Positions 23,206 to 34,500 of a stretch of DNA of 64,000 bases are shown here, in pieces. The notes under the pieces are model-generated. The model did not search any database. It was not told where the DNA came from and was given only the letters and a program-made list of their open reading frames with translations. Position numbers and translations under genes: made by a program. Source of the DNA: Silene conica (taxonomy: Eukaryota; Streptophyta; Magnoliopsida; Caryophyllales; Caryophyllaceae). The stretch spans positions 13,602,649 through 13,666,648 of the forward strand of contig CM055312.2 of assembly GCA_029255685.2 (NCBI GenBank). Direction: 5' to 3'. Numbering within the stretch: position 1 is the first letter of the stretch; the number at the start of each line of letters is the position of its first letter.

Positions 23206-24435
23206 TTGATGTTGAAGTTCATTTTTTTGTTAATGTTAAGGGAATTAATTGCAACAATTAAAAATTAAAGGATTTAATTCACCATTAAAGAAACTTAAGG
23301 GAATATATTGGTACTTTGGCGAATTTTAATTTATACCTATTTTACTTACCTTAATATATTAGTAACTGAATTAGCTGAAATCTATGTCGGTCTGTAACTC
23401 TACCCTAACTAGCGTTTTAATTCCTTTAATTTCGTTCCGTGATGTTTATCAATCTCCCTACAATTTATGTGTCTGATTCAAAATGTCTACGTAAAAATGT
23501 ACAATTTTTGTTAACTACACTCAATTTATATCCTAACCAAATGATGCATGGTTTAAACTAAGAAATAGGTGGAAAAGTTAGGATGATTAGATCATTAGAA
23601 GAAGCAAGAAATAACTTAAACATCAAATTATGTGCTATGAATATTTTTAATTAAAATAAAATTCAAAGGATTAAAGGTTTAAGACAAAATCATATTCCCG
23701 TATATTGTTCATGTCCCACATTAACCTTAAAGTAAAGCTTTTGCTAGAATTTAGCAAGTTAATAAGGCTGTATTTTGATTAATTTAGGCAAATAATTTGT
23801 TGTATAATACTAGTACATTGCCCCCTTAATTGAAACTTGTCTATAAAAAAACTAAGGAAATAAATACACTTTTAAGTTAAAGTAGAAAGATTTGAGTATT
23901 AGTATCAATCCTACGCGTACATGTTAAGTCGACATTACTTGCATGAAGTAATATTCTCAATTTCTGATTTTAGAATATTTATTAATCACACTTTATTTAT
24001 TTTACTTAGTGATTAGCATCAAGTTTATTAGGAGTATGTTTGACTCAATCTTACTTTAGATTGTATTACAATGACATGCATTAGGCGGATTTAGGGAATT
24101 AGCAGTATCGTTATTTTCTGGGAACAATGAAAAATACGAATGTTTTGGTTAATTCTAATAAAAAATCCAAGTTTGCCTTATTGAAAATTTCGTCCCCCAA
24201 CCTTAAATCCTAACGACACCATTAATTTGATTTGGTTATATTCAGCCAATTAGGCTAATTACATGGATCAATGATAAAGTTTTTCCTCAGAAGTTTAACA
24301 TTATTGGATTATCTATTGTTGTTCAAATTCAAGGCATTTTGTTCAAAAGAATAACCTTTTATTAGTTGATTTTAGTGATCATAGGTAAGATGACCTGGAT
24401 TTCAAATCTGGTCGACATTAAAATTACTACGAAAA
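23206..24435. other. Intergenic, no gene seen
   Basis: AT-rich DNA. No open frame of note, no repeat with clear borders. Confidence 0.4.
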
Positions 24436-24832
24436 ATACACGCAGGGTGTCCTTGAGGTTTGATATTTTGCTCAAAATACTCAATTTTTTTTATCTGGAA
24501 AATTTTAAGAGGGCATAGCTCGTATTTACGAGTTCAGAAACTGATAATTTTAACGATTTGAAAAAAAAAAGTATGGTATTTAGATTTCGTGACTAAGAGT
24601 TATTGTATGTCAATATTTTTTTGACCGAACAAATTTTGGGTGACCATATCTCTTCGTTTTGTCACGAATTCCAAGCTCGACAATTTTTTTCAAACTGTGA
24701 TTCTCGAAAACATGATCGATTTGAAAAAAATGTTACTACTTTATAAACTCGTAACGATTTATGACCTAGTTTTCTAAACAAAAAAATTGAATATTTCACC
24801 CAAAATATGAAACCTGAACAACACTACATCTA
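24436..24832. mobile_element. MITE-like foldback, ~400 bp
   Basis: The left arm GTGTCCTTGAGGTTTGATAT followed by a CTCAAAATACTCAATTTTTTT stretch is mirrored by the right arm, complement TTGTTCAGGTTTCATATTTTG followed by AAATATTCAATTTTTTT. About 50 bp of imperfect inverted repeat. Target duplication is not clear. Confidence 0.5.
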
Positions 24833-24976
24833 TTTTCCCAAAATATCAACTCTTTTTTTTCCGCACTGAAAGAAAGGAACAATGTTTTAGGCATTAATTA
24901 ACTTTAATAAGAATAAGATGGTTTGGGCATTAATGATGAAAGTGAGTTAATTACTCATAATTTCCTAGAATTCTTA

Positions 24977-25199
24977 GGCCCTGTTCTTTCTGGCTTAATT
25001 TCAGCTCCTTTCAATTTTGCTTGGTTGTATTTCGTTAGGTTTTATTTACGTTCAATCAATTATGTTCAATTAATCTCTTCACAAAATTAACTTTTAATTC
25101 AACTAAATTCATTTTACCTCAATTTTACTCAATTTAGTTCAATTAAGCCCTACTCCAATTAATGCAATTCAGCTCGTTTTAGCCGAAAAGAACAGGGCC
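24977..25199. mobile_element. Tourist-type (PIF/Harbinger) MITE
   Basis: Starts GGCCCTGTTCTTTCTGGCT and ends AGCCGAAAAGAACAGGGCC, with the trinucleotide TTA on both sides (24974-24976, 25200-25202). The 3-bp TTA duplication and GG(C)CCTGTT termini fit Tourist MITEs. Confidence 0.85.
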
Positions 25200-25202
25200 T
25201 TA

Positions 25203-25816
25203 CTTCCAAAAAGAATCTCCAAATAATTAAGGCCGACTTCGTTCTTAGCATTTTGACAAACACAAATTTTTATTAAGGACGGATAATATTCATAATAAGC
25301 TGAAAATGGATATCGTCTCTCTCATAATGTGCAAGTTTCAGCCTCTCACTTGTTTTATTATGAGAGTGAAGCATCCGCATCCAATTTGTGTCGAATAGTA
25401 TCTGTCATAAGCAAAACTCTTTGTCTGACAAAACATAATTATTGATTTAGATTAATGTTTTCATTAATTAATTGTGTGGAGCAATTGGGTCACCGACATG
25501 ATGTCTCCCTCAACTTGTATTGTTTTTAATATGAAGTGTATAGTACTTGCAAGATCGATAACTTATATTTTATGTAGAAAATCATATAAAATGCTATCCT
25601 CGATCATATACTCGATATAATGAAAAGAAATCATAACATGCATTGTATTTTGCATTAATACTAGTAAGAAAACTAATTTCCCTAATATTCAATGTTCGGA
25701 TATTGTACCAAACGAGATGCAATATCGAGTAAAAAGATATCGATACCTACCCCGATAAAATGTATGTTACGTTGAATAGGCGTATACCATGCACCTTTTA
25801 AACAAAGAGACATGCA
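25203..25816. other. Intergenic, no gene seen
   Basis: AT-rich DNA without coding signs; ends at the 9-bp target site of the MULE. Confidence 0.4.
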
Positions 25817-25956
25817 TTACTAAAAGAACTTTTTGCTAAAATGGTGCCCAAAACCAAAGTATCTACCAAATTGGTGCTCATTTCAAAGTATTTACCAAAA
25901 ATGGTTCCACGTCACCATTTTTGGTTTTTCCTTTTTTTTTAAAAATTTTTAAAACA

Positions 25957-26161
25957 GGTCGCAGTCCCAGACTGCGACCAGATGAAGGGGAAAAATTCAG
26001 AAACTGTCAAATTGAGCAGGGATTTTCAGAATTTGGGAAAGCATCTGGTCGCAGTCTGGGATTGCGACCAGATGAAGGGCATAAATTTTGTAAAAACACA
26101 AATTGGGCAGTGACTTTGAGAATAAGATTCCTTCATCTGGTCGCAGTCCCAGACTGCGACC
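25957..26161. repeat. Left hairpin array of the PMD MULE (three units)
   Basis: Hairpins lie at 25957-25979 (arms GGTCGCAGT/ACTGCGACC, loop CCCAG), 26042-26074 (arms extend to CATCTGGTCGCAGT with one G-T pair) and 26139-26161. Spacing is about 85-97 bp, separated by unrelated spacer sequence that is also mirrored in the right terminus. Confidence 0.9.
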
Positions 26162-26513
26162 GGTTACGTACTACCCTTTCAAAACCGGGTTTCCCCCTTC
26201 CCCTTCCTCATTCCACCTAAATTCTAAAAAAATCCCCAAATCACACTCAAACCCTAACTTTTCGCCTATTCAATTTGTAGCTTATTTCCGCCCAAATCCT
26301 TCCATTTTCACTTCAATTCACACTCTAAGGTAACAATCTACACTTTCTTTTATATAAATTGTAATTATTTCAATTAGAAATTGATTAATTTGTGAAATTT
26401 TAGTTTATGTCATTTTGCATTTTAGGCTTTAATTTGGTTTTAGTTGTTGAATTCTTAGGTTGTATTTAGTCATTTGGTTGATTAATTTAGTTAATTTGTT
26501 ATCAATAGGCATA

Positions 26514-26813
26514 ATGGAGAAGACTAACTATCCTTTGTGTTGTTACTCTAATGGTGAAATATTGGTTGAGGGAGAGAACATTAGCTATAAGGATGGGGAT
26601 CAATTTTTTGTGTTTGTTGGTAGCAATGACACATTTGATGAGTTGACTTCTTTAATTTGTGATGAATTAGAGGCTGATTGTAGTCAATTTGCTTTGAAAA
26701 TTAAGATGAAGTATCCTAGTGCGAAAGGGTATAAGTTGATATCTTTAGCTAATGATCGTGCTTTGAATAGTTTAGTTATGTACTCGGTTGTAGTTCCTTT
26801 TGAACAATGTTAG
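26514..26813 (+). pseudogene. MULE transposase N-terminal domain remnant
   Basis: The ATG at 26514 opens about 99 residues (YPLCCYSNGEILVEGENISY, then LKIKMKYPSAKGYKLISLAN) matching in pattern the relic at 1660-2169. The frame stops just after the conserved NDRALNSL. Zinc finger and catalytic core are absent: the transposase gene has been cut to its first domain. The last codons are in a 38-bp tandem duplication (26774-26849). Confidence 0.75.
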
Positions 26814-26849
26814 TTATGTACTCGGTTGTAGTCCCTTTTGAACAATTTT
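26774..26849 (+). repeat. 38-bp tandem duplication
   Basis: TAGTTATGTACTCGGTTGTA plus 18 further bases is repeated back to back (26774-26811, 26812-26849) with a T/C difference and a variable last base. It ends the transposase remnant. Confidence 0.85.
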
Positions 26850-26942
26850 CGTTGTTTTAATTTAAGGCTACTAGTTTACTTATGTTCTTATTTGGCATTA
26901 TACAGATACTTTGTTGTGGGTTGTCTCTATTTTGCAGGTCAA

Positions 26943-28801
26943 ATGGATCCTGGACCTCATGATGACAGCATTTTACATCTCCAAAATTCACATAGGAGTA
27001 CTGCAATATGGGAAGGAGAGGTAAAATTCCAACGATTGTTTGTCATTTAGTACACAATTTGCCAACATTACTAATATTAGATGTCACTTGTTCTTAAAGG
27101 AATGTGGCACATTGATGTGTCGGAGTCACTTGAAAGCTCTTCTAAGCTTCAGGGTTCCCGATCCCGTTCAGAACTACGTAAGCGGAACCCAATTTGCCGG
27201 AATAGCTAGACTCCGTTTTGTGCCAACAGATAGCGACTTGATCACGGCATTAGTTGAGAGGTGGAAGGAAGAAACCCACACCTTTCACTTGCCATTCGGG
27301 GAAGCGACCATTACCCTTCAAGATGTCCAAGTATTATTTGGACTAAAGGTGACCGGGAGACCTGTGACGGGTAGTAGTGAACACCCTTGGGCATACATGT
27401 GTGAACAACTGCTAGGTGCTAGACCATCAAATGTAGCACTTAAGGGTTCCAAGCTTAAACTTGTATGGCTACATGACAATTTTCAGCAGCTACCACAAAA
27501 TGCGAGTGAGGCCACTTTGCATCAGTATGTGAGAGCTTATCTACTTTATTTGATTGGGGCAGTAATGTTTCCGGACAAAACCGGAAACCGAGTGAGCACA
27601 CTATACCTTCCCTTGTTGGAGGATTTGGGGAGATTGGATGAAATAAGTTGGGGAAGTGGAGTTCTTGCATGCCTATACCGAAACATGTGTAGGGCAAGCA
27701 AGAAAGGGGTTTTCCAAATGGCCGGTCCGGTACTTTTGCTGCAACTTTGGAGTTGGGAGAGGATCTCGATAGCCCGTCCGGTTATTAGGAGGTCAACCAT
27801 CCCAATGGAAGAGGGTGTGGACTACCCACTCGGTTCACAAATGCAAGTTGGTGTTGATCCTTTGGGATGTAGATGGCTTAGGGTAGCCCGATATTATAAG
27901 GATCATCGCCTAGGTTTAAATGTCCTAAGAGACTTGTTCGATACAATGGTTGAGTTGCAGTTTGTTTGGGTACCCTACACTCAAACAATACTCAATTATT
28001 TGCCACAAAGATGCACGGAAAATCAAGAGGAGTGGTATGTTATCGCTCCTCTAATTTGTTTCGAGATGATTGAGTGACATTTACCAAACCGTGTTATGCG
28101 CCAATTTGGGTGGGACCAACCTATTCCTGAATTGTGCAACACCTGTCCCGAGTTGCATGCTTCTAATCGCCAAGGAGATACTACGGCGAACTATGCAATC
28201 GAGTTTGCTCCTTACATAACCCAATGGCGAAACCGAATGCGCAAGACCGTTCAACCGGGTACTCCATACTCAGGGATTATGAGTCGGGATGCAGAATATT
28301 ACGAGTGGTACAACGCTATCACACGTCTCCGTATTGCCCCACCACGTGCATATGTAAATCGAGATTATGCGGATCATCACTACTACTACCCTACCGCCAC
28401 CGATTACCAAACCCTCGTAAGTATTCTAACAATGTTTGATTAGATTGTTATTTATTTATCAACTTTTAGTATTCTAACAATGTTTTATTTTCAAAATGTA
28501 GACGGAAATGGGCGTAAACAACTACAACGCCACGAATGACCTCATTAACAACTACCCTGAGAACGCTCCTCTGGGTATGTATCAAGTTCTCGAGAGGGTT
28601 CGCAGCATGTCACTTGAAGCTTTGCGAAACACGAACCAAGGTCACCTCGTGCATTATCAAGAACCGGAAGAACCGACTCCTCCATCACCACCAAGATACG
28701 ACTTCCGACATCTCGATCATCGTATTCAAGGCCAAGAAGGTGAAGCGGGTGCGTCCACATCACAAGCACGAAAGAAGGGAAAGAGTCGAAGGCAAGATTA
28801 G
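26943..28801 (+). pseudogene. Plant mobile domain (PMD) protein gene, one nonsense codon
   Basis: Three exons fit: 26943-27020, 27100-28416 and 28502-28801, all GT-AG and phase-consistent, giving about 564 codons. Exon 1 reads MDPGPHDDSILHLQ ... TAIWEGE. Exon 2 has the PMD core (LITALVERWKEETHTFHLPF, then TLQDVQVLFGLKVTGRPVTG, and later RWLRVARYYKDH and WVPYTQTILN). PMD proteins (MAIN/MAIL1-like) occur both as host genes and as passengers of plant MULE and gypsy elements. At 28075-28077 TGA interrupts the frame (CFEMIE-stop-HLPNRVMRQFGWDQPIP), where related proteins carry Trp; a single G-to-A change (TGG to TGA) explains it. Exon 3 has a Pro-rich and basic C-terminal tail (KKGKSRRQD). All else looks intact, so the gene died recently or is read through. 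Confidence 0.85.
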
Positions 28802-29049
28802 TGGATTGTCGCTTAGTTGTTTTGTTATTGTTAATTTCAAACATTAGGAAGTAACGAATCTTTAGTTGTTTTGTTACAATTTATGCATCTTTAATGAAAT
28901 GAGGTTGGATTCCAAAATCATGTTGTTGTTTGTCTGATGTGGGTGATTTAAAATGCAGGGACATGAAAAACGAATGAATGGAAAGAAGGAATGAATGGAA
29001 AACATGTCCATGGTTAGAAATCTTTCTGATTTTTTTCCAAGCCACCCTT

Positions 29050-29311
29050 CATCTGGTCGCTGTCCCAGACTGCGACCAGATGCATACTAAAAATTTGCCC
29101 TTCATCTAGTCGCTGTCCCAGACTGCGACCAGATGAACCTCCATCTTCTGTAACTTTCTGCCCAATTTGTGTTTTTACAAAATTTATGCCCTTCATCTGG
29201 TCGCAATCCCAGACTGCGACCAGATGCTTTCCCAAATTCTGAAAATCCCTGCTCAATTTGACAGTTTCTGAATTTTTCCCCTTCATCTGGTCGCAGTCTG
29301 GGACTGCGACC
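29050..29311. repeat. Right hairpin array of the PMD MULE (four units)
   Basis: Units at 29050-29082, 29103-29135, 29194-29226 and 29284-29311, each built as CATCTGGTCGC(A/T)GT, loop, and mirrored arm. The last two pair positionally with the first two left units; the innermost unit at 29050 is additional. Small differences (GGTCGCTGT, AGTCGCTGT, GGTCGCAAT) leave the hairpins largely paired. Confidence 0.9.
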
Positions 29312-29497
29312 TGTTTTAAAAATTTTTTAAAAAAAAGGAAAAACCAAAAATGGTGACGTGGAACCATTTTTGGTAAATACTTTGAAACGAGCACCAATTT
29401 GATAGATAGTTTCGTTTTGGGCACCATTTTAGCAAAAGTTTCTTACTAAAACAACTTCCCCGAAAAATTGATGTGATAAATGCCATTAATAATATAC

Positions 29498-29649
29498 TCC
29501 CTCCGTTTAATAATTGACATTTTCATTTTACGAGGTGAATTTTTTAATTTAATTCTTTTCAAAAATATATTGATTGGAAAACTATAAAAACTACACTATA
29601 AAATTATTTGCGAATAGAACTTTATGAGTATACAATTTAACATATTTAG

Positions 29650-29735
<86 letters not shown>

Positions 29736-29811
29736 AAAGATATTGAAAAGGAAATTGAGTATACGGTATTTTGAAAAGTGAGAATGACAATTAAAAAATA
29801 ACAGAGACCGT
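29498..29811. mobile_element. Stowaway-like MITE, degenerate, expanded by a TA tract
   Basis: Starts TA-CTCCCTCCGTTTAATAATT with GACATTTTCATTT; the mirrored arm is AAGTGAGAATGACAATTAAA followed by AACAGAG. The right end is diverged. The centre is the TA microsatellite. Confidence 0.5.
29651..29732. repeat. (TA)n microsatellite, about 41 units
   Basis: Uninterrupted alternating TA. Length is likely polymorphic between individuals. Confidence 0.95.
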
Positions 29812-30480
29812 TAGAAAGTAGGTAGGAATTAGTAGCATTGGAGGAATACGGCGAGTATGACTATCTCGAATTACACGTTTTAATGCTTAATACATGCATT
29901 AGAATTAGTCAATTAAAAAGAGAACGAATTTGAACAGAACAAATTAAATTATAGCTAGTTTTCTTTTAGGGTTGAATCTTTGACTCGTTTACCATAAACC
30001 ATTTATCGGAGAAAATGTTAATACTGTTTACATATTTTTCGTTAAATAAGGACTTGTACTTTATTTGTCAAAGCAAAATACTATTATGCTACACGTTAGG
30101 AACGCCGTATTAAATTTGATATCATTACAATTAATAAATAATTTTAATAATATGTGAACCAACAAAGGAATGAGAAATTAAAAGAAAGAAATTAGTATAG
30201 AATATATCATAAATAATTTAGTGGTGTGCACATTTTAGTTAATGCTCCTAGGCCAAAATCAGTGCATATAAAACTTTCTTTAGCCTAAAATACTACCTCG
30301 TATATTCCTTTCCAATCCTCTTTATCATTTCTTCACGTTTTATTTCATCAAAAAAAAAAAGAATGAGAGAAAATTACTTTAAAATTGTATTGTAATTTTG
30401 TAATACAGGAGAAACACATTACACATCAAAATAAATAGAACAATACTTTTTTACAATTAAATATATGATGTTAATGTCAA
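29812..30480. other. Intergenic, no gene seen
   Basis: AT-rich DNA without coding or structured repeats that I can delimit. Confidence 0.4.
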
Positions 30481-30560
30481 CTAGTTTCGTCGGTAAAATC
30501 ACGAGTAGTGATACTTATGATCTGAGCTCAAACCCGTCAATATAAAATCGTCCTTCTAAC
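30481..30560 (+). mobile_element. Possible SINE head with pol III-like boxes
   Basis: CTAGTTTCGTCGGTAAAATC is A-box-like and GAGCTCAAACCCGTCAAT, about 50 bases on, is B-box-like. Similar in layout to 21203-21325. No ends are visible. Confidence 0.3.
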
Positions 30561-30778
30561 TCCCTTTACCCAAAACAAAAACAATTAAATATACTACAAA
30601 ATTCCGAGTGGTTTGACAAATCAAAATCTAAGTTCATACACCCACCAAACAAAGTAAAATCAATAGACTAATCCACCATTAACGACATAATCCTCCTATT
30701 AATCCATACATCACCCAACCAAATTATAATTTCATGGAATCTTAATCACTTCTAATATTTAAAAATTGCAATAACAAG

Positions 30779-30951
30779 TCTTTCTTATAACGGATTTATC
30801 CGTTATAAATTTCTAACGGGTTAAATGTTATCTATATGAATAGATAACTCAAAAATTGTTACTCCGAAACTAATATTTTGTTTTTATGTGATCTATCACA
30901 TATAAATAATAGTAGTACTTCGTATAATACTTAACCCGTTATAAGAACGTC
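30779..30951. mobile_element. Short foldback MITE with TTATAACGG ends
   Basis: Left CTTTCTTATAACGGATTTAT and right complement GTTCTTATAACGGGTTAAG form imperfect inverted repeats around an AT-rich centre, upstream of the XBAT31-like gene. No target duplication was established. Confidence 0.4.
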
Positions 30952-31131
30952 CATACCATATGATAATTTCTAATTTGAAGATAAAAAAAAAGTGAGACAA
31001 GTGCCCGAAAATATCTGACAATTTGCCCGAAGTCAGATCTTACTATAGTAATCACACTAAACTACGGTCAGGTCAGCCCAAACTCCAATACAAATACTCA
31101 ACTCTCTCTGCTGCCCAAACTACCCGTCTTA

Positions 31132-31140
31132 CTTTATAAA
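31132..31140 (+). promoter_or_regulatory. Candidate TATA box of the XBAT31-like gene
   Basis: CTTTATAAACC lies about 150 bases before the ATG, in a CT-rich leader context (CTCTCTCTGCTGCCC before, ACCACCACC and GCCGCCGCC runs after). Spacing fits a transcription start near 31165 and a ~120-base 5' UTR. Confidence 0.5.
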
Positions 31141-31287
31141 CCTTCACATACTCTCATTTCTTCTTTCACCATTTCCACCTTCACTACCACCACCAACCAC
31201 CACCACCACGGCCGCCGCCGCCGACATTTTTCCGGTGGTGAGTTCTTCAGGTGGTGAGATTATTTAATTATCAAAAAAATAAAAAAA

Positions 31288-33866
31288 ATGGGGCAGGGTA
31301 TGAGTTGCACATCATACTCTAACAATAACAATAATCATGAAAATGGAGTGTTTAGAGCAGCTCAATTGGGTGATTTGGATATGATTAAGGAAGAATTTGA
31401 TTATGATTCGAGTATTTTATTTCAATCTTCTTTGTATGATCGTCAATCTTTGCTTCATGTTGCTGCTGCTCACGGTCAGATCCATGTGGGTTTTCGTTAT
31501 TTTTGTCTAATTTGATTAAAGTTTGTAGCTTTTTTAGTTTTTGTTGTCGCAGAATCGTAAAATCTTATTTAAAATCGTCTTAAGCTTAGACCTTTTTCAT
31601 GCTACGTGCCATCTATGGTCCACTTAATGTTAGCTATAAATCTATAATCTTTATGTTTTAAGTTTAGGACGGTCTTATGCGGCTCTAAAGTGCCGGTTTT
31701 AGCGCCCCTGCTGAAATTTGAAAATCTCGCAATTTTTAGTATCTTATGCATTACTTGTTCGTCCCTTAACCATAAATCCTGAATCCGCCGCAAACACTAA
31801 TTTTGTTTTATTTGTATAGGTTGTCAGTTGGCTTTTGGATCGATCATTGAATGTGGATGGATTAAATCGACATAAACAGGTGAGCAAATCAGCTAATGGT
31901 GGTTGATTCATTTCATTTTTATTATATTTAATTTTTAATGTGACTGAATTGAAGTGGGTATTTATTTATCCGTGTTTGTTGAATGATTCAGACTCCTTTA
32001 ATGGTAGCTGCAATGCACGGGAAAATCGCGTGTGTTGAAAAGCTCATTCATGCAGGTGCTAATGTAAGTCAACTACAGTAGTCAATATTTCCGTCATTTA
32101 TATTTTAATGAAAATGAGATAGATGTACAACCCGTTACTTAAATTCTAGATTCGCCGCTGATCTAGATGACTGGATTGAAAGTAATAAAGATGTACATAC
32201 CCTTTGATGATTTACTGATAAATGGAATGTTATATGAGACAGATTTTAATGTTTGATTCGTTGCGGGGACGAACATGCTTACATTATGCTGCCTACAATG
32301 GGCACTCAGATTGTCTTAAAGCCATTCTTTCCACTGCTCGTACATCACATGTTGCCATTTCTTGGTAGGTTTTATAATCATTATGCAATTTGTCTCATAA
32401 CATGTGTATTTAGTCGAAATTAGGCGCGGTTTTGCTTGAAATGGGGAAGTAATGTGTGAATTGTGATAAAATATTTCAGGGGATTTGCGAGATTTGTCAA
32501 TATTAGGGATGGAAAAGGTGCAACACCATTACATTTGGCTGCTCGTCAAGGGAGGCCGGATTGTGTTCATATGTTACTTGATAGTGGAGCTCTTGTTTGT
32601 GCTTCAACAGGAGGATATGGGTTAGTACTTACTGAATCAAGTTATTGTGAATTCGATGAGATTTGTTAGCCAATGTTTTCTTATCTGAGTTTGATTGGAA
32701 TCTTTTCACGCAGTTATCCTGGGAGTACGCCACTTCATCTAGCTGCCCGGGGAGGATCCCTTGATTGTATCCGTGAATTGCTCGCGTGGGGTGCAGACCG
32801 GCTGCATAGAGATGAATCAGGGTATGTCTCTCAATTTCCTAAGTGGTACTCTTTTGTTGTGACATGATTCATGAATATAAATTCCATCATTCAAAGATTT
32901 TATAAACTAATCTTGCCAAGCGTTTGCGATACCACAATTAGTTGGCTTATAATATCGTTTCCTCGTGGAAGTTCTTTGAAGTTATAAAGTGGCGAGCTTT
33001 CTCATAAATTGCTTGTTGTACTTGCCTAACCAGGAGAATAGCTTACATGGTGGCACTAAAATACAAGCGAGGAGATTGTGCAGCATTGTTAAACCCCTCG
33101 TCAGCAGAGCCTCTTGTCTGGCCTTCACCGCTGAAGTTTATCAGTGAGCTTAAACCAGACGCTAAATTTCTTCTTGAATGTGCATTAATGGAGGCCAACA
33201 GAGAGAGGGAGAAAACTATCTTAAAGGGAACAGATTATTCAACTGCATCTCCATCTCACTCAGAAGGAGGAGTAATTGATGACAGTATGTCAGAGGTAAA
33301 CTCCTGCTTTTCTCTCATTTAATCCTTACAACCAAATATTTAAACTGTGATTATGTAATTTCCAGTCTAGGCTGTTGAACCGAATAAAGATTTAGCCAAT
33401 AGTAGGTTTTGGTCTTTATTATTTTGTGAGAACTGGATATGTGGTTATTGAATATCGCTGTTTGCACACTATTTTCATCTTGCAGGCGAGCGATAGCGAA
33501 CTGTGCTGCATATGCTTTGACCAAATTTGTACAATAGAAGTCCAAGACTGTGGCCATAGGATGTGTGCACATTGCACACTAGCTCTTTGTTGCCATAACA
33601 AGCCAAACCCGACAAGTGCAACCATCAACCCACCTCTTTGCCCATTTTGCCGCAGCAATATTGTGCGGTTAGTAGTTGCCAAGCTAAACACAGATGTTGA
33701 AGACATTGATATGACCTCCTCTAAACATAGAAAATCAAGGCGGTCTTGGACCTTGAATGAGGGAAGTAGCAGTTTCAAAGGCATTTCGTCTGCATTTGGT
33801 AAAATGACAGGTCGTGGTTCAGGAAGGATTGGTGTCGATGAGTTTATTGATAAGCCAAATGAATAG
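31288..33866 (+). CDS. XBAT31: Ankyrin-repeat RING E3 ubiquitin ligase, XB3/XBAT31 type
   Basis: Eight exons (31288-31485, 31820-31879, 31992-32063, 32243-32364, 32480-32620, 32714-32821, 33034-33295, 33486-33866) with GT-AG borders join in frame to 447 residues, close to the family's usual ~450. The N-terminus MGQGMSC fits N-myristoylation at Gly2 with a nearby Cys, so membrane attachment is expected. Ankyrin repeats fill about residues 45-235 (QSLLHVAAAHGQ, TCLHYAAYNGH, ATPLHLAARQGR, STPLHLAARGGS). A linker with LLNPSSAEPLVWPSPLKFIS and a helical MEANREREK segment leads to a RING finger with ligands C328, C331, C343, H345, C348, C351, C373 and C376, all present. The C-terminal GRGSGRIG motif is family-typical. 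XB3-family proteins transfer ubiquitin to substrates in immunity and root development; the substrate here is unknown. No break is seen; it is the best-supported functional gene in the window. Confidence 0.95.
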
Positions 33867-34500
33867 GACATCCGAGACATGGACAGGTCTGAACCTTTGA
33901 TGGGCGCTAAGAAAGTCAATCGGGGTTGGACCAAACACCCATTTGGGTGAAATAATATATATCAAAACTATATATACATAGAAAAAAAATCTGCCAAAAG
34001 TCCGAGGAAATTATTTGCGAGACTACGCGATCTAGCTTGGTAAGTTTGATTTATGTTGGGTCATAATCATAATTTGTTGTAATCTTCCTCTTATTGCTTA
34101 AGAATGAATTAAGATTTAAGAGCAAACTTTTGATTCTTTTTGGGTCTGAAAAACTGTTGTTAGTCATTTAGGTAGTAAGAATTCTTTGTTCCTTGTAGAG
34201 GAAATTTCCGACATTCTTCAATTCATGGCTGCTGCTTTAGCAGCCATTGTTATTTATACGAGTCAAAATCGAAGAATGTGAGAGTTTCGTCTACGTTGTC
34301 GTCTCTCTCCCCTTCGTCTTTCTCCATTTTAGTCAACTAAAGGAAGAGAGGAAGCGCGGTAGCGTGTATTTACCTATTCTTCAAGCAAGGGTGTAAAACA
34401 TATTGTAATGTACATTATTAAGGTTGTTGATCTTCTGGTTTTGCAAATAAGATAATGTTTTGTGAGTATATTTTGTATAAAGATACATACATTTGATTTG
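33867..34500 (+). other. 3' UTR and downstream region of the XBAT31-like gene
   Basis: Unique sequence without a further gene. AATGAATTAA-like and AATAAGATAATG elements near 34105 and 34446 could serve as polyadenylation signals; the cleavage site cannot be fixed. Confidence 0.4.

Larger units (their letters stand above)
25826..29442 (+). mobile_element. MULE carrying a plant mobile domain gene, 3.6 kb
   Basis: Termini GAACTTTTTGCTAAAATGG and (inverted) GAAACTTTTGCTAAAATGG start inverted repeats of roughly 340 bp. The 9-mer TTACTAAAA is present exactly at 25817-25825 and 29443-29451, the hallmark Mutator target duplication. Inside are a transposase N-terminal relic (26514-26813) and a PMD gene (26943-28801). 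The inverted repeats contain arrays of perfect hairpins. The element cannot move by its own transposase. The perfect duplication suggests relatively recent insertion. Confidence 0.93.

Noticed and set aside
25957..26161. Repeated hairpins as a CRISPR-like array
   Set aside because: Spacers are mirrored in the opposite terminus, so they are part of an inverted terminal repeat of a MULE.
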